Shown piece after piece: positions 1 through 5,424 of a DNA stretch of 5,424 bases (positions are counted from its first letter, which is position 1; every line of letters begins with the position of its first letter). Source of the DNA: an uncultured Bacteroidota bacterium (lineage in GTDB: Bacteria > Bacteroidota > Bacteroidia > Bacteroidales > P3). The notes beneath the pieces are model-generated. The model did not search any database. It was not told the DNA's origin and saw only the letters and a program-made list of their open reading frames with translations. The DNA lies in NCBI GenBank assembly GCA_900546465.1, contig URCX01000131.1, positions 1 to 5,424 on the forward strand, in the 5' to 3' direction. A program made the position numbers and the translations under genes.

Positions 1-19
1 TTACAATATTTTTCCTTTC

Positions 20-66
20 GAGCAAAATTATCGGGGCTTTTTTTGCTCCTTGCTTCGATTTTGCTC
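20..66. repeat. Weak inverted repeat downstream of uvrA
   Basis: GAGCAAAAT at 20-28 is the exact reverse complement of ATTTTGCTC at 58-66, with a 29-nt loop. A shorter imperfect stem (GGGGC/GCTCC around a run of seven T) sits inside the loop. It lies just past the uvrA stop codon, so it could stabilise the 3' end of that mRNA. The uvrA-sense strand has no U-run after the distal arm, so it is not a standard intrinsic terminator. The rest of positions 1-80 shows nothing recognisable. Confidence 0.25.
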
Positions 67-80
67 TGTAAAGCATGGAG

Positions 81-2876
81 TTATAATTCGCTTTTCAAAT
101 AACAACCGATGCTGTTCTTATCGGAATGAGCCAATTCTTCGGGAGTGCCGCATTCCACTATGCTTCCGCCTGCCTTTCCGCCCTTATTGCCCATGTCTAT
201 AAGATAATCCGCAACCTTTATCACATCGAGGTTATGTTCTATCACAAGCATGCTGTTGCCTTTATCGACCAATTTTTGCAGAACCTCCAAGAGAACCCTT
301 ATATCCTCAAAGTGCAGACCCGTTGTCGGCTCATCAAGTATGTATAATGTTTTTCCCGTATCTCTTTTGCCCAATTCGGCAGCGAGTTTTATTCTTTGGC
401 ATTCTCCTCCCGAAAGAGTGGTCGAGGGTTGTCCCAAAGTAAGATAGCCCAATCCCACTTCCGTAACCACGGACAGCTGACGCTTGATGCCGGGGTAGTT
501 CTCGAAGAAAACAACAGCCTCGGAGAAACTCATGTTCAGCACATCGCTTATATTCTTTCCTTTATATCTTACTTCCAAAGTGTCCCTGTTGTAACGCTTG
601 CCCCCACATTCCTGACAAGTAACGTAAACGTCGGGCAGGAAATTCATTTCTATTGTTTTTACACCTGCACCCTGACATTCCTCACACCGACCGCCTTTTA
701 CATTGAAAGAAAAACGTCCCGCCTGATAGTTCCTTATTTTTGCAGTCGGAAGACAGGCATACAGCTTTCTTATATCATCGAACACGCCTATGAATGTTGC
801 AGGATTGCTCCTTGGCGTCTTGCCTATCGGAGATTGGTTTATTTCTATAACCTTGTCGATATTCTCAACCCCTTTGATACTTTTATATGGCAGAATCGGT
901 TTCTCGCTTCGGTAAAACAACTTACTCAGAATAGGATGCAAGGTGTCGTTAATCAAAGACGACTTCCCGCTTCCGGAAACACCGGTAACGCAAACAAAAA
1001 GTCCTAAGGGCAAGTGCAAATCTACATTCTTCAAATTATTTCCGCATGCTCCCGAGAGGTCTATCGCCTTTCCATTGCCTTTTCTTCTTTTCTTGGGAAC
1101 TTCTATCTTCTTTTCGCCTCGCAAGTATAGGCACGTAAGGGAGTTTTGCTTCAAAATCTCCTCAGGAGTACCTATTGCAGTCAGACGTCCCCCGTTTACG
1201 CCTGCTGCCGGTCCTATATCCACTATGAAATCGGAGGCATACATCATATCCTTATCATGTTCCACGACAATGACGGTATTCCCCATATCTCTCAACTTTT
1301 GCAGCGACTTAATCAAACGTATATTATCCGATTGGTGTAATCCTATGCTCGGTTCGTCAAGGATATACATCACGTTGACCAACTTACTTCCAATCTGAGT
1401 GGCAAGTCTTATTCTCTGACTTTCTCCTCCCGAAAGCGTACGAGAACTTCTGTTCAGACTCAAATAGCCCAAACCCACGTCCAAGAGGAAGTTTATCTTT
1501 GTGTTTATCTCTCTCAAAATCTCGGAAGCGATACTCTGTTGCCTTTCATTCAAACTTTGCTCGATTTCCAGGCACCATTGCGAAAGTTCCGTCAAGTCCA
1601 TATTGGCAAGCTCCGCAATATTTTTATCGCCTATTTTGAAGCAAAGACTCTCTTTCTTCAATCTGTCGCCATTGCAATGAGGACATAATTTTTTTGAAAC
1701 AAAACCTGCTGCCCATTTTTGCAGAGATGCCGGAAGGTTTGCATCGTTGAATTGATTTGAAATGAAGTTCACCACGCCTTGAAATCCATCTGTCGTAATA
1801 ATTCCCTCATCTTCCGATACGCCGTACAGCAAAGCATTCATAGCCTCCTGCGAATAATCTTTCAAAGGAGTCTTCAAGTCGAATCCATATCTTTCTCCTA
1901 CTCTTATAAGCTGCTTAATAAACCAACTTCCCGCATTCGGCTTCCCTATCGGAGCGAGACCGCCTTGGGCAATGCTTTTGTTCCTATCGGGAATTAACTT
2001 CCCTATATCCACCTGTGCCACCTCGCCCAAGCCGTTGCAGAACGGACAAGCCCCGTATGGAGAATTGAACGAAAACGTATTCGGTTCCGGTTCCGGATAG
2101 GCAATGCCGCTTGTCGGACACATCAAATTCTTGGAAAAGAACCTTATCTTGCCTTTCTCGTCCTCTATCATAAGGCTGTTCTTGCCGTGTTTGAACGCAA
2201 GTTCGACAGATTTCTTCAACCTCTCCGTCTTTTCCTCCGCATCAATCTTCAACTTATCCACTACAATCTCTATATCATGAACCTTATAACGGTCAATACG
2301 CATACCGTTCACTATATTCATGATTTCTCCATCTACCCTCACTTTAAGGAAGCCCTTCTTTGCAATCGTTTCAAACAACTCTCTGTAATGCCCCTTCCTG
2401 CCTTTCACCACGGGAGCGAGTATAACGATATACTCTCCATCATAAGACTGCTCTACCTCCTGCAAAATCTGCTTCTCCGTGTACTTCACCATCTTCTCTC
2501 CCGTATTCACGGAATAAGCCTCTGCCACTCTGGCATACAAAAGTCTCAAAAGGTCATATATCTCCGTCGTCGTACCCACCGTTGAACGAGGATTCTTGTT
2601 GGTGGTTTTCTGTTCTATCGAAATTACAGGAGACAAGCCGCTTATCTTATCCACATCGGGTTTGCTCATGTTCCCCATGAAATTCCGTATATAGGAAGAA
2701 AAGGTCTCCAAATAACGCCTCTGCCCCTCCGCATATATGGTATCGAAAGCCAAAGAGCTTTTTCCGCTGCCGCTTAAACCTGTAATGGTAATCAGGCTGT
2801 TGCGAGGCATTGATAAGGAAATGTTTTGCAGATTGTGCGTCCTCGCACCAAGTATTTCGAGTTTATCCTCCGACAT
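81..2876 (-). CDS. uvrA: UvrABC excinuclease subunit A (UvrA)
   Basis: UvrA is the damage-sensing ATPase of nucleotide-excision repair. As a dimer it scans DNA with UvrB, loads UvrB at bulky lesions and then leaves. This 931-residue protein has the full family layout, numbering from the chosen start. It shows Walker A GLSGSGKSS (33-41), a UvrB-binding region around 115-230 (APVVKGRKGHYRELFE), a zinc-finger region at 253-280, and CPHC at 398-401. The first signature LSGGESQR (481-488) is followed by Walker B YILDEPSIGLH. The second half has Walker A GVSGSGKSS (632-640), zinc finger CEEC/CQEC (731-757), LSGGECQR (821-828) and YILDEPTTGLH. Having the UvrB-binding region argues for true UvrA rather than the UvrA2 class. 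An in-frame ATG exists at 2960, but the 28 extra residues are not UvrA-like and it overlaps the divergent promoter. MSEDKLEILGAR matches usual UvrA N-termini and is preceded by purine-rich GAGAGAA. ATG 2888 is the alternative start. Oddity: the second Cys of the first zinc finger is Ser (S256). Confidence 0.97.
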   Translation of the reverse strand: MSEDKLEILGARTHNLQNISLSMPRNSLITITGLSGSGKSSLAFDTIYAEGQRRYLETFSSYIRNFMGNMSKPDVDKISGLSPVISIEQKTTNKNPRSTVGTTTEIYDLLRLLYARVAEAYSVNTGEKMVKYTEKQILQEVEQSYDGEYIVILAPVVKGRKGHYRELFETIAKKGFLKVRVDGEIMNIVNGMRIDRYKVHDIEIVVDKLKIDAEEKTERLKKSVELAFKHGKNSLMIEDEKGKIRFFSKNLMCPTSGIAYPEPEPNTFSFNSPYGACPFCNGLGEVAQVDIGKLIPDRNKSIAQGGLAPIGKPNAGSWFIKQLIRVGERYGFDLKTPLKDYSQEAMNALLYGVSEDEGIITTDGFQGVVNFISNQFNDANLPASLQKWAAGFVSKKLCPHCNGDRLKKESLCFKIGDKNIAELANMDLTELSQWCLEIEQSLNERQQSIASEILREINTKINFLLDVGLGYLSLNRSSRTLSGGESQRIRLATQIGSKLVNVMYILDEPSIGLHQSDNIRLIKSLQKLRDMGNTVIVVEHDKDMMYASDFIVDIGPAAGVNGGRLTAIGTPEEILKQNSLTCLYLRGEKKIEVPKKRRKGNGKAIDLSGACGNNLKNVDLHLPLGLFVCVTGVSGSGKSSLINDTLHPILSKLFYRSEKPILPYKSIKGVENIDKVIEINQSPIGKTPRSNPATFIGVFDDIRKLYACLPTAKIRNYQAGRFSFNVKGGRCEECQGAGVKTIEMNFLPDVYVTCQECGGKRYNRDTLEVRYKGKNISDVLNMSFSEAVVFFENYPGIKRQLSVVTEVGLGYLTLGQPSTTLSGGECQRIKLAAELGKRDTGKTLYILDEPTTGLHFEDIRVLLEVLQKLVDKGNSMLVIEHNLDVIKVADYLIDMGNKGGKAGGSIVECGTPEELAHSDKNSIGCYLKSEL

Positions 2877-2898
2877 AAATTCTCTCATTTTTCGATTG

Positions 2899-2906
2899 CA
2901 ATTATA
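2899..2906 (-). promoter_or_regulatory. Candidate uvrA promoter -7/-10 element
   Basis: Read on the minus strand this is TATAATTG, one mismatch from the Bacteroides -7 consensus TAnnTTTG. It also contains a perfect TATAAT. It sits 23 bases before the preferred uvrA start codon. Initiation would fall about 16 bases before that codon, which excludes the upstream ATG at 2960. No clear -33 element is seen at the expected distance (only TTC-like bases near 2927-2929), so the call is weak. Confidence 0.35.
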
Positions 2907-2959
2907 CGATATTTTCCCTTGCCGACGAACATATTTCGCAGTAAAAGAACAATAAATCA

Positions 2960-2989
2960 TTGCAGATTGTTGTTTTTATACTATCTTTG
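2960..2989 (+). promoter_or_regulatory. Bacteroidota-type promoter for the lipoprotein gene
   Basis: TTG at 2960-2962 (-33) is followed by 19 bases and then TATCTTTG at 2982-2989, an exact match to the -7 consensus TAnnTTTG. Transcription should start near 2996, giving a leader of about 37 nt before the ATG at 3033. The -33 element overlaps the spurious upstream ATG of the uvrA frame. Confidence 0.75.
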
Positions 2990-3032
2990 CAGGGTTAATG
3001 ACTTTGATTTTGAACAATAACAGAGAACATAT

Positions 3033-3896
3033 ATGAAGAGAAAATTGATTACCGCAGGCTTTATATGCCTTGCAGCCTTGACATCTTGTAACAAAGATTT
3101 GTCCAAAGAAAGAGAAAGACAATTACAGGACTCCTTTGCGGCGGTTATGTCCAATAAAGACGCCGAAATGGAAACGCTTTTCCAACAGCTGAACGAGATA
3201 GACGCAAGTCTCGGCGAAATAACCAAGACCTATTCCGACCTTGCACAAGCTGCGAACACCTCAGGCGAAGTAGGCAAAGACGCAGCATCAAGCATAAGAA
3301 ACAAAATCAGCACTATAAACGACATACTCGCAAAGGACAAAGAAAAACTCGCCGCAGTACATTCCAGAGTGGGAAAATTGCAGAAGCAAAACAAACAACT
3401 GCAAACCTTTGTCGAGAACTTGGAACAAAGAATTCAAGAACAAGAAAGCCAAATCCAAAGTTTGACGGCAGAATTGGAAAAGAAAAATGTCAAAATCGAT
3501 GAATTGACCAGGAATGTCGAAGACTTGGAGAACTCCACCAAGAAAAAAGACAAACAAATAATGCAGATAGAAGACGAAAAGCACACTGCATACTTCACCA
3601 TAGGCACCAAGAAAGAACTAAGAACCAAGAACGTAATCGACAGAAAGGGCGGCTTCATCGGTTTCGGCAAAACAAACGTCCTATCGAACAATGCAGACTT
3701 TGAAGCCTTCACAAAGATAGATACAAGAAACACACAGGAGATACCGTTGACAGGTAAGAGGATAAAACTCGTAACCTCTCACCCGACATCTTCCTACTCC
3801 TTGGAAGGCGACCCGTCGAGACCAAGTTCCATAAGAATAACAAATCCGGACTTATTCTGGAAAGCAAGCAAATGTTTGGTCATCATGATTGACTAA
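3033..3896 (+). CDS. Coiled-coil outer-membrane lipoprotein, possibly Cbp1-like
   Basis: This is a 287-residue predicted lipoprotein. Its N-terminus MKRKLITAGFICLAALTSC has a basic n-region, a hydrophobic core and a lipobox (LTSC) with Cys19 as the lipidated residue. Residues about 24-182 are rich in Glu, Lys, Gln and Leu in heptad-like order (for example KLQKQNKQLQTFVENLEQ), which indicates a long alpha-helical coiled coil. Residues about 184-287 form a compact, probably beta-rich domain that starts AYFTIGTKKEL, contains RKGGFIGFGKTNVL, and ends FWKASKCLVIMID. I recall this lipoprotein/coiled-coil/C-terminal-domain arrangement from a Bacteroidales family sometimes named after the Bacteroides fragilis collagen-binding protein Cbp1. 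That assignment is from memory and unverified, so no adhesive function is asserted. No copy of the Bacteroides O-glycosylation motif D-(S/T)-(A/I/L/V/M/T) is visible; the nearest are DSF and DTR. It has its own promoter and terminator, so it is probably monocistronic. The start is supported by the lipobox and the promoter. Confidence 0.88.
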   Translation: MKRKLITAGFICLAALTSCNKDLSKERERQLQDSFAAVMSNKDAEMETLFQQLNEIDASLGEITKTYSDLAQAANTSGEVGKDAASSIRNKISTINDILAKDKEKLAAVHSRVGKLQKQNKQLQTFVENLEQRIQEQESQIQSLTAELEKKNVKIDELTRNVEDLENSTKKKDKQIMQIEDEKHTAYFTIGTKKELRTKNVIDRKGGFIGFGKTNVLSNNADFEAFTKIDTRNTQEIPLTGKRIKLVTSHPTSSYSLEGDPSRPSSIRITNPDLFWKASKCLVIMID

Positions 3897-3918
3897 AATC
3901 TAAGCAATACGAACCATG

Positions 3919-3961
3919 GCGGTGTTTCGACAAAACAAATCGAAACACCGCTTTTTCTTTT
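3919..3961 (+). terminator. Rho-independent terminator of the lipoprotein gene
   Basis: A perfect 12-bp stem, GCGGTGTTTCGA (3919-3930) and TCGAAACACCGC (3940-3951), encloses a 9-nt loop and is followed directly by TTTTTCTTTT. It begins 22 bases after the lipoprotein stop codon. There is no T-run in the reverse direction, so it acts only on plus-strand transcription and isolates the downstream repeat-protein gene. Confidence 0.92.
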
Positions 3962-4011
3962 ATGCAAATTCCCTTTCCCCTCCTCCCTGCGAGCAAGAAC
4001 TCAAAGCCTGA

Positions 4012-4080
4012 TTCGGATATGCCGAAACGGCGTTTTGCAAAATTAAACAGCCGTTTCGGAAAATTAAAACGGCGTTTCGT
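4012..4080. repeat. Imperfect 21-bp repeats with alternative hairpins
   Basis: The word GTTT followed by T or C recurs at 4032, 4053 and 4074, exactly 21 bp apart. The units 4032-4052 and 4053-4073 match at 16 of 21 positions and share AAAATTAAA (4039-4047 and 4060-4068). CCGAAACGGC (4022-4031) is a perfect inverted repeat of GCCGTTTCGG (4050-4059). The same central arm GCCGTTT (4050-4056) can instead pair with AAACGGC (4067-4073), so the two hairpins exclude each other. TTCGG (4012-4016) can also pair with CCGAA (4022-4026). Function unknown. Confidence 0.7.
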
Positions 4081-4157
4081 CTCCGGGAAATGCCCTTTGC
4101 AAGCTGTCGGGATGTTTTAAGGCTGTGAACAAGGGGGTAGAAGTATCCCGAGAGATG

Positions 4158-4239
4158 CTTTTCACCTTTTTTCTTCTTCTCTTTTCTGTTTTTTCCTCTT
4201 TTTCTTTACTTTTCTCCTCTTTTCTCTTCTCTCTTTTTC
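4158..4239 (+). repeat. 82-nt polypyrimidine tract
   Basis: Of 82 consecutive plus-strand bases, 79 are C or T. The exceptions are A4164, G4188 and A4208. It consists of irregular CTTTT/CTCTT words rather than a clean microsatellite. It lies about 135 bases before the -7 element of the next promoter. No function can be assigned. Such strand-asymmetric DNA can form triplexes or unusually long purine:pyrimidine helices. Confidence 0.8.
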
Positions 4240-4310
4240 GGAATTGCTTTCTTGCTGTGCCTCAGTGGTTTGACTGCGTTTTGGAAAGAGTGTTCGGGAT
4301 TGTTTTTTCG

Positions 4311-4342
4311 CAAAATTCGATTTTGAAGAAAAAATTTTTCTT
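4311..4342. repeat. Two short A/T-rich palindromes upstream of promoter
   Basis: CAAAAT (4311-4316) pairs with ATTTTG (4320-4325) around TCG. It is followed immediately by AAGAAAAA (4326-4333), mirrored by TTTTTCTT (4335-4342) around A4334. The A-tract/T-tract ends just before the -33 region of the next promoter, where curved DNA or an UP-like element would be plausible. They could equally be chance features of AT-rich DNA. Confidence 0.4.
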
Positions 4343-4347
4343 TCTGA

Positions 4348-4381
4348 TTGTGCTGTGAGTAAGAATAAATACGTATCTTTG
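4348..4381 (+). promoter_or_regulatory. Bacteroidota-type promoter for the leucine-rich-repeat gene
   Basis: TATCTTTG at 4374-4381 is identical to the -7 element of the lipoprotein promoter and matches TAnnTTTG. The -33 element is less clear. TTG at 4348-4350 leaves a long 23-base spacer, while CTG at 4353-4355 leaves 18. Transcription would start near 4388, about 43 nt before the ATG at 4431. This position supports 4431 (or 4437) as the start, because a TTG at 4386 would lie at or before the start of the transcript. Confidence 0.65.
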
Positions 4382-4430
4382 TCCCTTGATTAAATCAACA
4401 GATTACAATAAAAACACAAACAAAAACAGA

Positions 4431-4574
4431 ATGAATATGAATACGCGTTTTGTCGGAAAGCCACTGTGCCGAGTAATAATTGCAGTGGTAATGGTATTTT
4501 TCTCGTTGAATGCAATGTCGCAGTATGTCTTCTCTGCGCTTCATGGAAACAATATTTTTTACTTTGAAGCTTAG
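4431..4574 (+). pseudogene. Signal-peptide fragment of a BspA-like protein, out of frame with its repeats
   Basis: This 47-codon frame encodes a typical signal peptide. It has basic residues R6, K10 and R14, then the hydrophobic core VIIAVVMVFFSLNA. A signal peptidase I site is likely after Ser30 (AMS before QY). The mature start QYVFSALHGNNIFYF resembles the Y-x-F-S-A...Y-Y opening I recall for secreted BspA-like leucine-rich-repeat proteins. The frame then stops at TAG 4572-4574, while the repeat domain continues in the next frame. Removing one base near 4555-4572, for example in the T6 run at 4555-4560, would join the two. The ATG at 4431 follows an A-rich leader typical of Bacteroidota; ATG 4437 is an alternative. 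It may be a decayed gene, the OFF phase of a switchable gene, or a sequence error. Confidence 0.7.
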
Positions 4575-5424
4575 TCCCACTACGGTTAAAGTGAAACAAT
4601 ATGGAGGAAATACCTATTCCAGCAATCGGGTAACCGTTACTATTCCATCTACTACTTCGAGGACCACTACCGGATTGCATCCGGTAACTTACACTTACCA
4701 AGTTGTTTCCATCGGCGATTCTGCCTTTATGGGTAACGCTAGGTTCAAGATTGACTCGCTTGTCATAGAAAGCGGCATAACAAGCATTGGAAAGGAAGCG
4801 TTTGATAGTTGCGTATTTCTTCGCCACGTTAACATACCAAGCAGCGTAACAAGCATTGGAGAGAGTGCGTTTTCAAGATGTGAAAGGGTTAAAACGCTTA
4901 ATATACAGGGTGGACCGTCTATAGGAGAATCTGCGTTCCAAGGATGCAAGGCTCTGAAATCGGTTACTATTGCCGGTGCTTCTTCTATCGAATCATACGC
5001 GTTTTGTTACGATACTTCTTTGACTTCGCTTAGCATACCAAACGTTACTTCTATCGGAAGTCATGCGTTTGAGGCAACCTCCATTACTTCTGTAACGATT
5101 CCGAACTCTTGTTCTTCTCTTGGACGTTATGCGTTTGCCTTATGTTCCAAATTGAGCTCGATTTCCATAGGCAGCGGTATCACCACTCTTGAGGATTATG
5201 TGTTCGCCGGAACCGCTCCAAGTTCGGTTGTTATCCCGAATGGTATTACTTCCATAGGAAAAGCTGCTTTAATGGATAATCCCAATTTGACTTCGGTTAC
5301 CATTCCGCATACTGTTACTTCTATTGGAGATCATGCGTTTGCCTGGTGTACCAATTTATCCTCGGCTACCATTCCGGGCAGCGTTACCACTATCGGAAAA
5401 GATGCGTTTATGGAATGTGCTTTG
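4510..5424 (+). CDS. BspA-type leucine-rich-repeat (LRR_5) surface protein, 3' end beyond window
   Basis: This frame is open from ATG 4510, directly after a TGA at 4507-4509, to the last base of the window, so the C-terminus is missing. After a short linker (LSPTTVKVKQYGGNTYSS..., then VTVTIPST) it carries ten full repeats and one partial repeat of the form SIGxxAFxxCxxLxSVxIPxxVT. That is the LRR_5/BspA (Treponema pallidum-type) leucine-rich-repeat family. Such proteins are usually secreted or surface-attached and take part in adhesion or host contact. Read from 4510 the protein would lack a signal peptide (MQCRSMSS...). The fitting signal peptide lies just upstream in another frame (4431-4574), so the true gene probably began at 4431 and is split by a one-base frame change. 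ATG 4543 is another in-frame start. No sorting domain can be seen because the gene is cut by the window edge. Confidence 0.8.
   Translation, partial: MQCRSMSSLRFMETIFFTLKLSPTTVKVKQYGGNTYSSNRVTVTIPSTTSRTTTGLHPVTYTYQVVSIGDSAFMGNARFKIDSLVIESGITSIGKEAFDSCVFLRHVNIPSSVTSIGESAFSRCERVKTLNIQGGPSIGESAFQGCKALKSVTIAGASSIESYAFCYDTSLTSLSIPNVTSIGSHAFEATSITSVTIPNSCSSLGRYAFALCSKLSSISIGSGITTLEDYVFAGTAPSSVVIPNGITSIGKAALMDNPNLTSVTIPHTVTSIGDHAFAWCTNLSSATIPGSVTTIGKDAFMECAL
4555..4560 (+). other. T6 homopolymer at the frame break
   Basis: This is a run of six T within codons 42-44 of the signal-peptide frame. Loss of one T would put the signal peptide in frame with the leucine-rich repeats, giving NNIFTLKLSPTTVKV. 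A change a few bases later would instead keep FYF and read on into LSPTTVKV. The run is short for a phase-variable tract, so its role is a hypothesis. Confidence 0.35.
4708..5424 (+). repeat. Array of 22-25-codon leucine-rich repeats
   Basis: The units begin with SIG, SIE, SLG, TLE or TIG followed by x-x-A-F. Their lengths are 25, 23, 22, 22, 22, 22, 23, 22, 23 and 23 residues, then a partial unit TIGKDAFMECAL. At DNA level most units have diverged, but TAACAAGCATTGGA recurs exactly at 4778-4791 and 4847-4860, one 23-codon unit (69 bp) apart. Units 5 and 8 have SIE and TLE in place of SIG. Unit 8 has VF and unit 9 AL in place of AF. Early units favour AGC and ATA codons while later ones favour TCT, TCC and ACT, which hints at units of different age or origin. 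Confidence 0.85.

Larger units (their letters stand above)
3962..4385. other. Non-coding intergenic region of 424 bases
   Basis: I see no convincing gene here. Within it are, in order: imperfect 21-bp repeats with hairpins (4012-4080), a long pyrimidine tract (4158-4239), small A/T-rich palindromes (4311-4342) and the promoter of the leucine-rich-repeat gene (4348-4381). A 77-codon frame starting at GTG 4125 exists, but its composition merely reflects the pyrimidine tract. Confidence 0.7.

Noticed and set aside
20..66. Intrinsic terminator for uvrA
   Set aside because: The 29-nt loop is long and no U-run follows the distal arm on the uvrA-sense strand, so it is kept only as a weak inverted repeat.
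396..1007. A 203-codon plus-strand open frame
   Set aside because: It lies opposite the well-supported uvrA gene. Its translation has no recognisable motif and it has no promoter, so it is a shadow of uvrA. The same applies to the other plus-strand frames between 126 and 2955.
2877..2960. N-terminal extension of UvrA to ATG 2960 (28 extra residues)
   Set aside because: The extension does not resemble UvrA N-termini, it overlaps the divergent promoter, and the likely uvrA start of transcription is downstream of it.
3288..3733. Minus-strand frames opposite the lipoprotein gene
   Set aside because: Their Phe/Leu/Ser-rich composition is what the complement of Lys/Glu/Gln-rich coiled-coil codons produces.
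4022..4080. Possible CRISPR-like array
   Set aside because: The repeats are short, imperfect and contiguous, with no unique spacers of regular length and no cas genes in the window.
4125..4358. A 77-codon plus-strand frame (GTG start) with a hydrophobic Phe/Leu/Ser-rich stretch resembling a membrane segment
   Set aside because: The hydrophobic stretch is simply the translation of the polypyrimidine tract. There is no ATG start with a promoter, and the frame ends inside the next promoter region. A small membrane peptide from ATG 4155 cannot be excluded, but nothing supports it.
4390..4949. Minus-strand frames opposite the leucine-rich-repeat gene
   Set aside because: The plus strand shows a signal peptide and a clear repeat pattern, while the minus-strand translations show neither motif nor promoter.

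Overview
This window looks like chromosomal DNA from a member of the Bacteroidota, probably order Bacteroidales. Three things point there. Two strong promoter candidates carry the Bacteroides-type -7 element TAnnTTTG (both read TATCTTTG). The UvrA sequence has a Bacteroidota flavour. The accessory genes encode a Bacteroidales-style coiled-coil lipoprotein and a BspA-type leucine-rich-repeat surface protein.

Layout: positions 1-80 hold only a weak inverted repeat. From 2876 down to 81, on the minus strand, lies a complete uvrA gene for nucleotide-excision repair. A short divergent intergenic region (2877-3032) carries a good promoter for the plus-strand gene and a weaker candidate for uvrA. 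From 3033 to 3896, on the plus strand, lies a 287-residue lipoprotein with a long coiled coil and a compact C-terminal domain, followed by a strong rho-independent terminator (3919-3961). Positions 3962-4385 appear non-coding. They contain imperfect 21-bp repeats with two mutually exclusive hairpins, an 82-nt almost pure pyrimidine tract, small A/T palindromes and a second TATCTTTG promoter.

From 4431 to the window end is a secreted BspA-like leucine-rich-repeat gene. Its signal peptide (4431-4574) and its repeat domain (open from 4510 to the last base) are in different reading frames. The change of frame falls near a run of six T residues at 4555-4560. This is either a decayed gene, a sequence error, or an on/off (phase-variable) surface gene, and it is the most interesting point in the window.

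The genes do not form one pathway. uvrA is housekeeping and is transcribed away from the rest. The lipoprotein and the repeat protein are separately promoted envelope or surface proteins, separated by a terminator. I did not find a convincing new multi-gene system.
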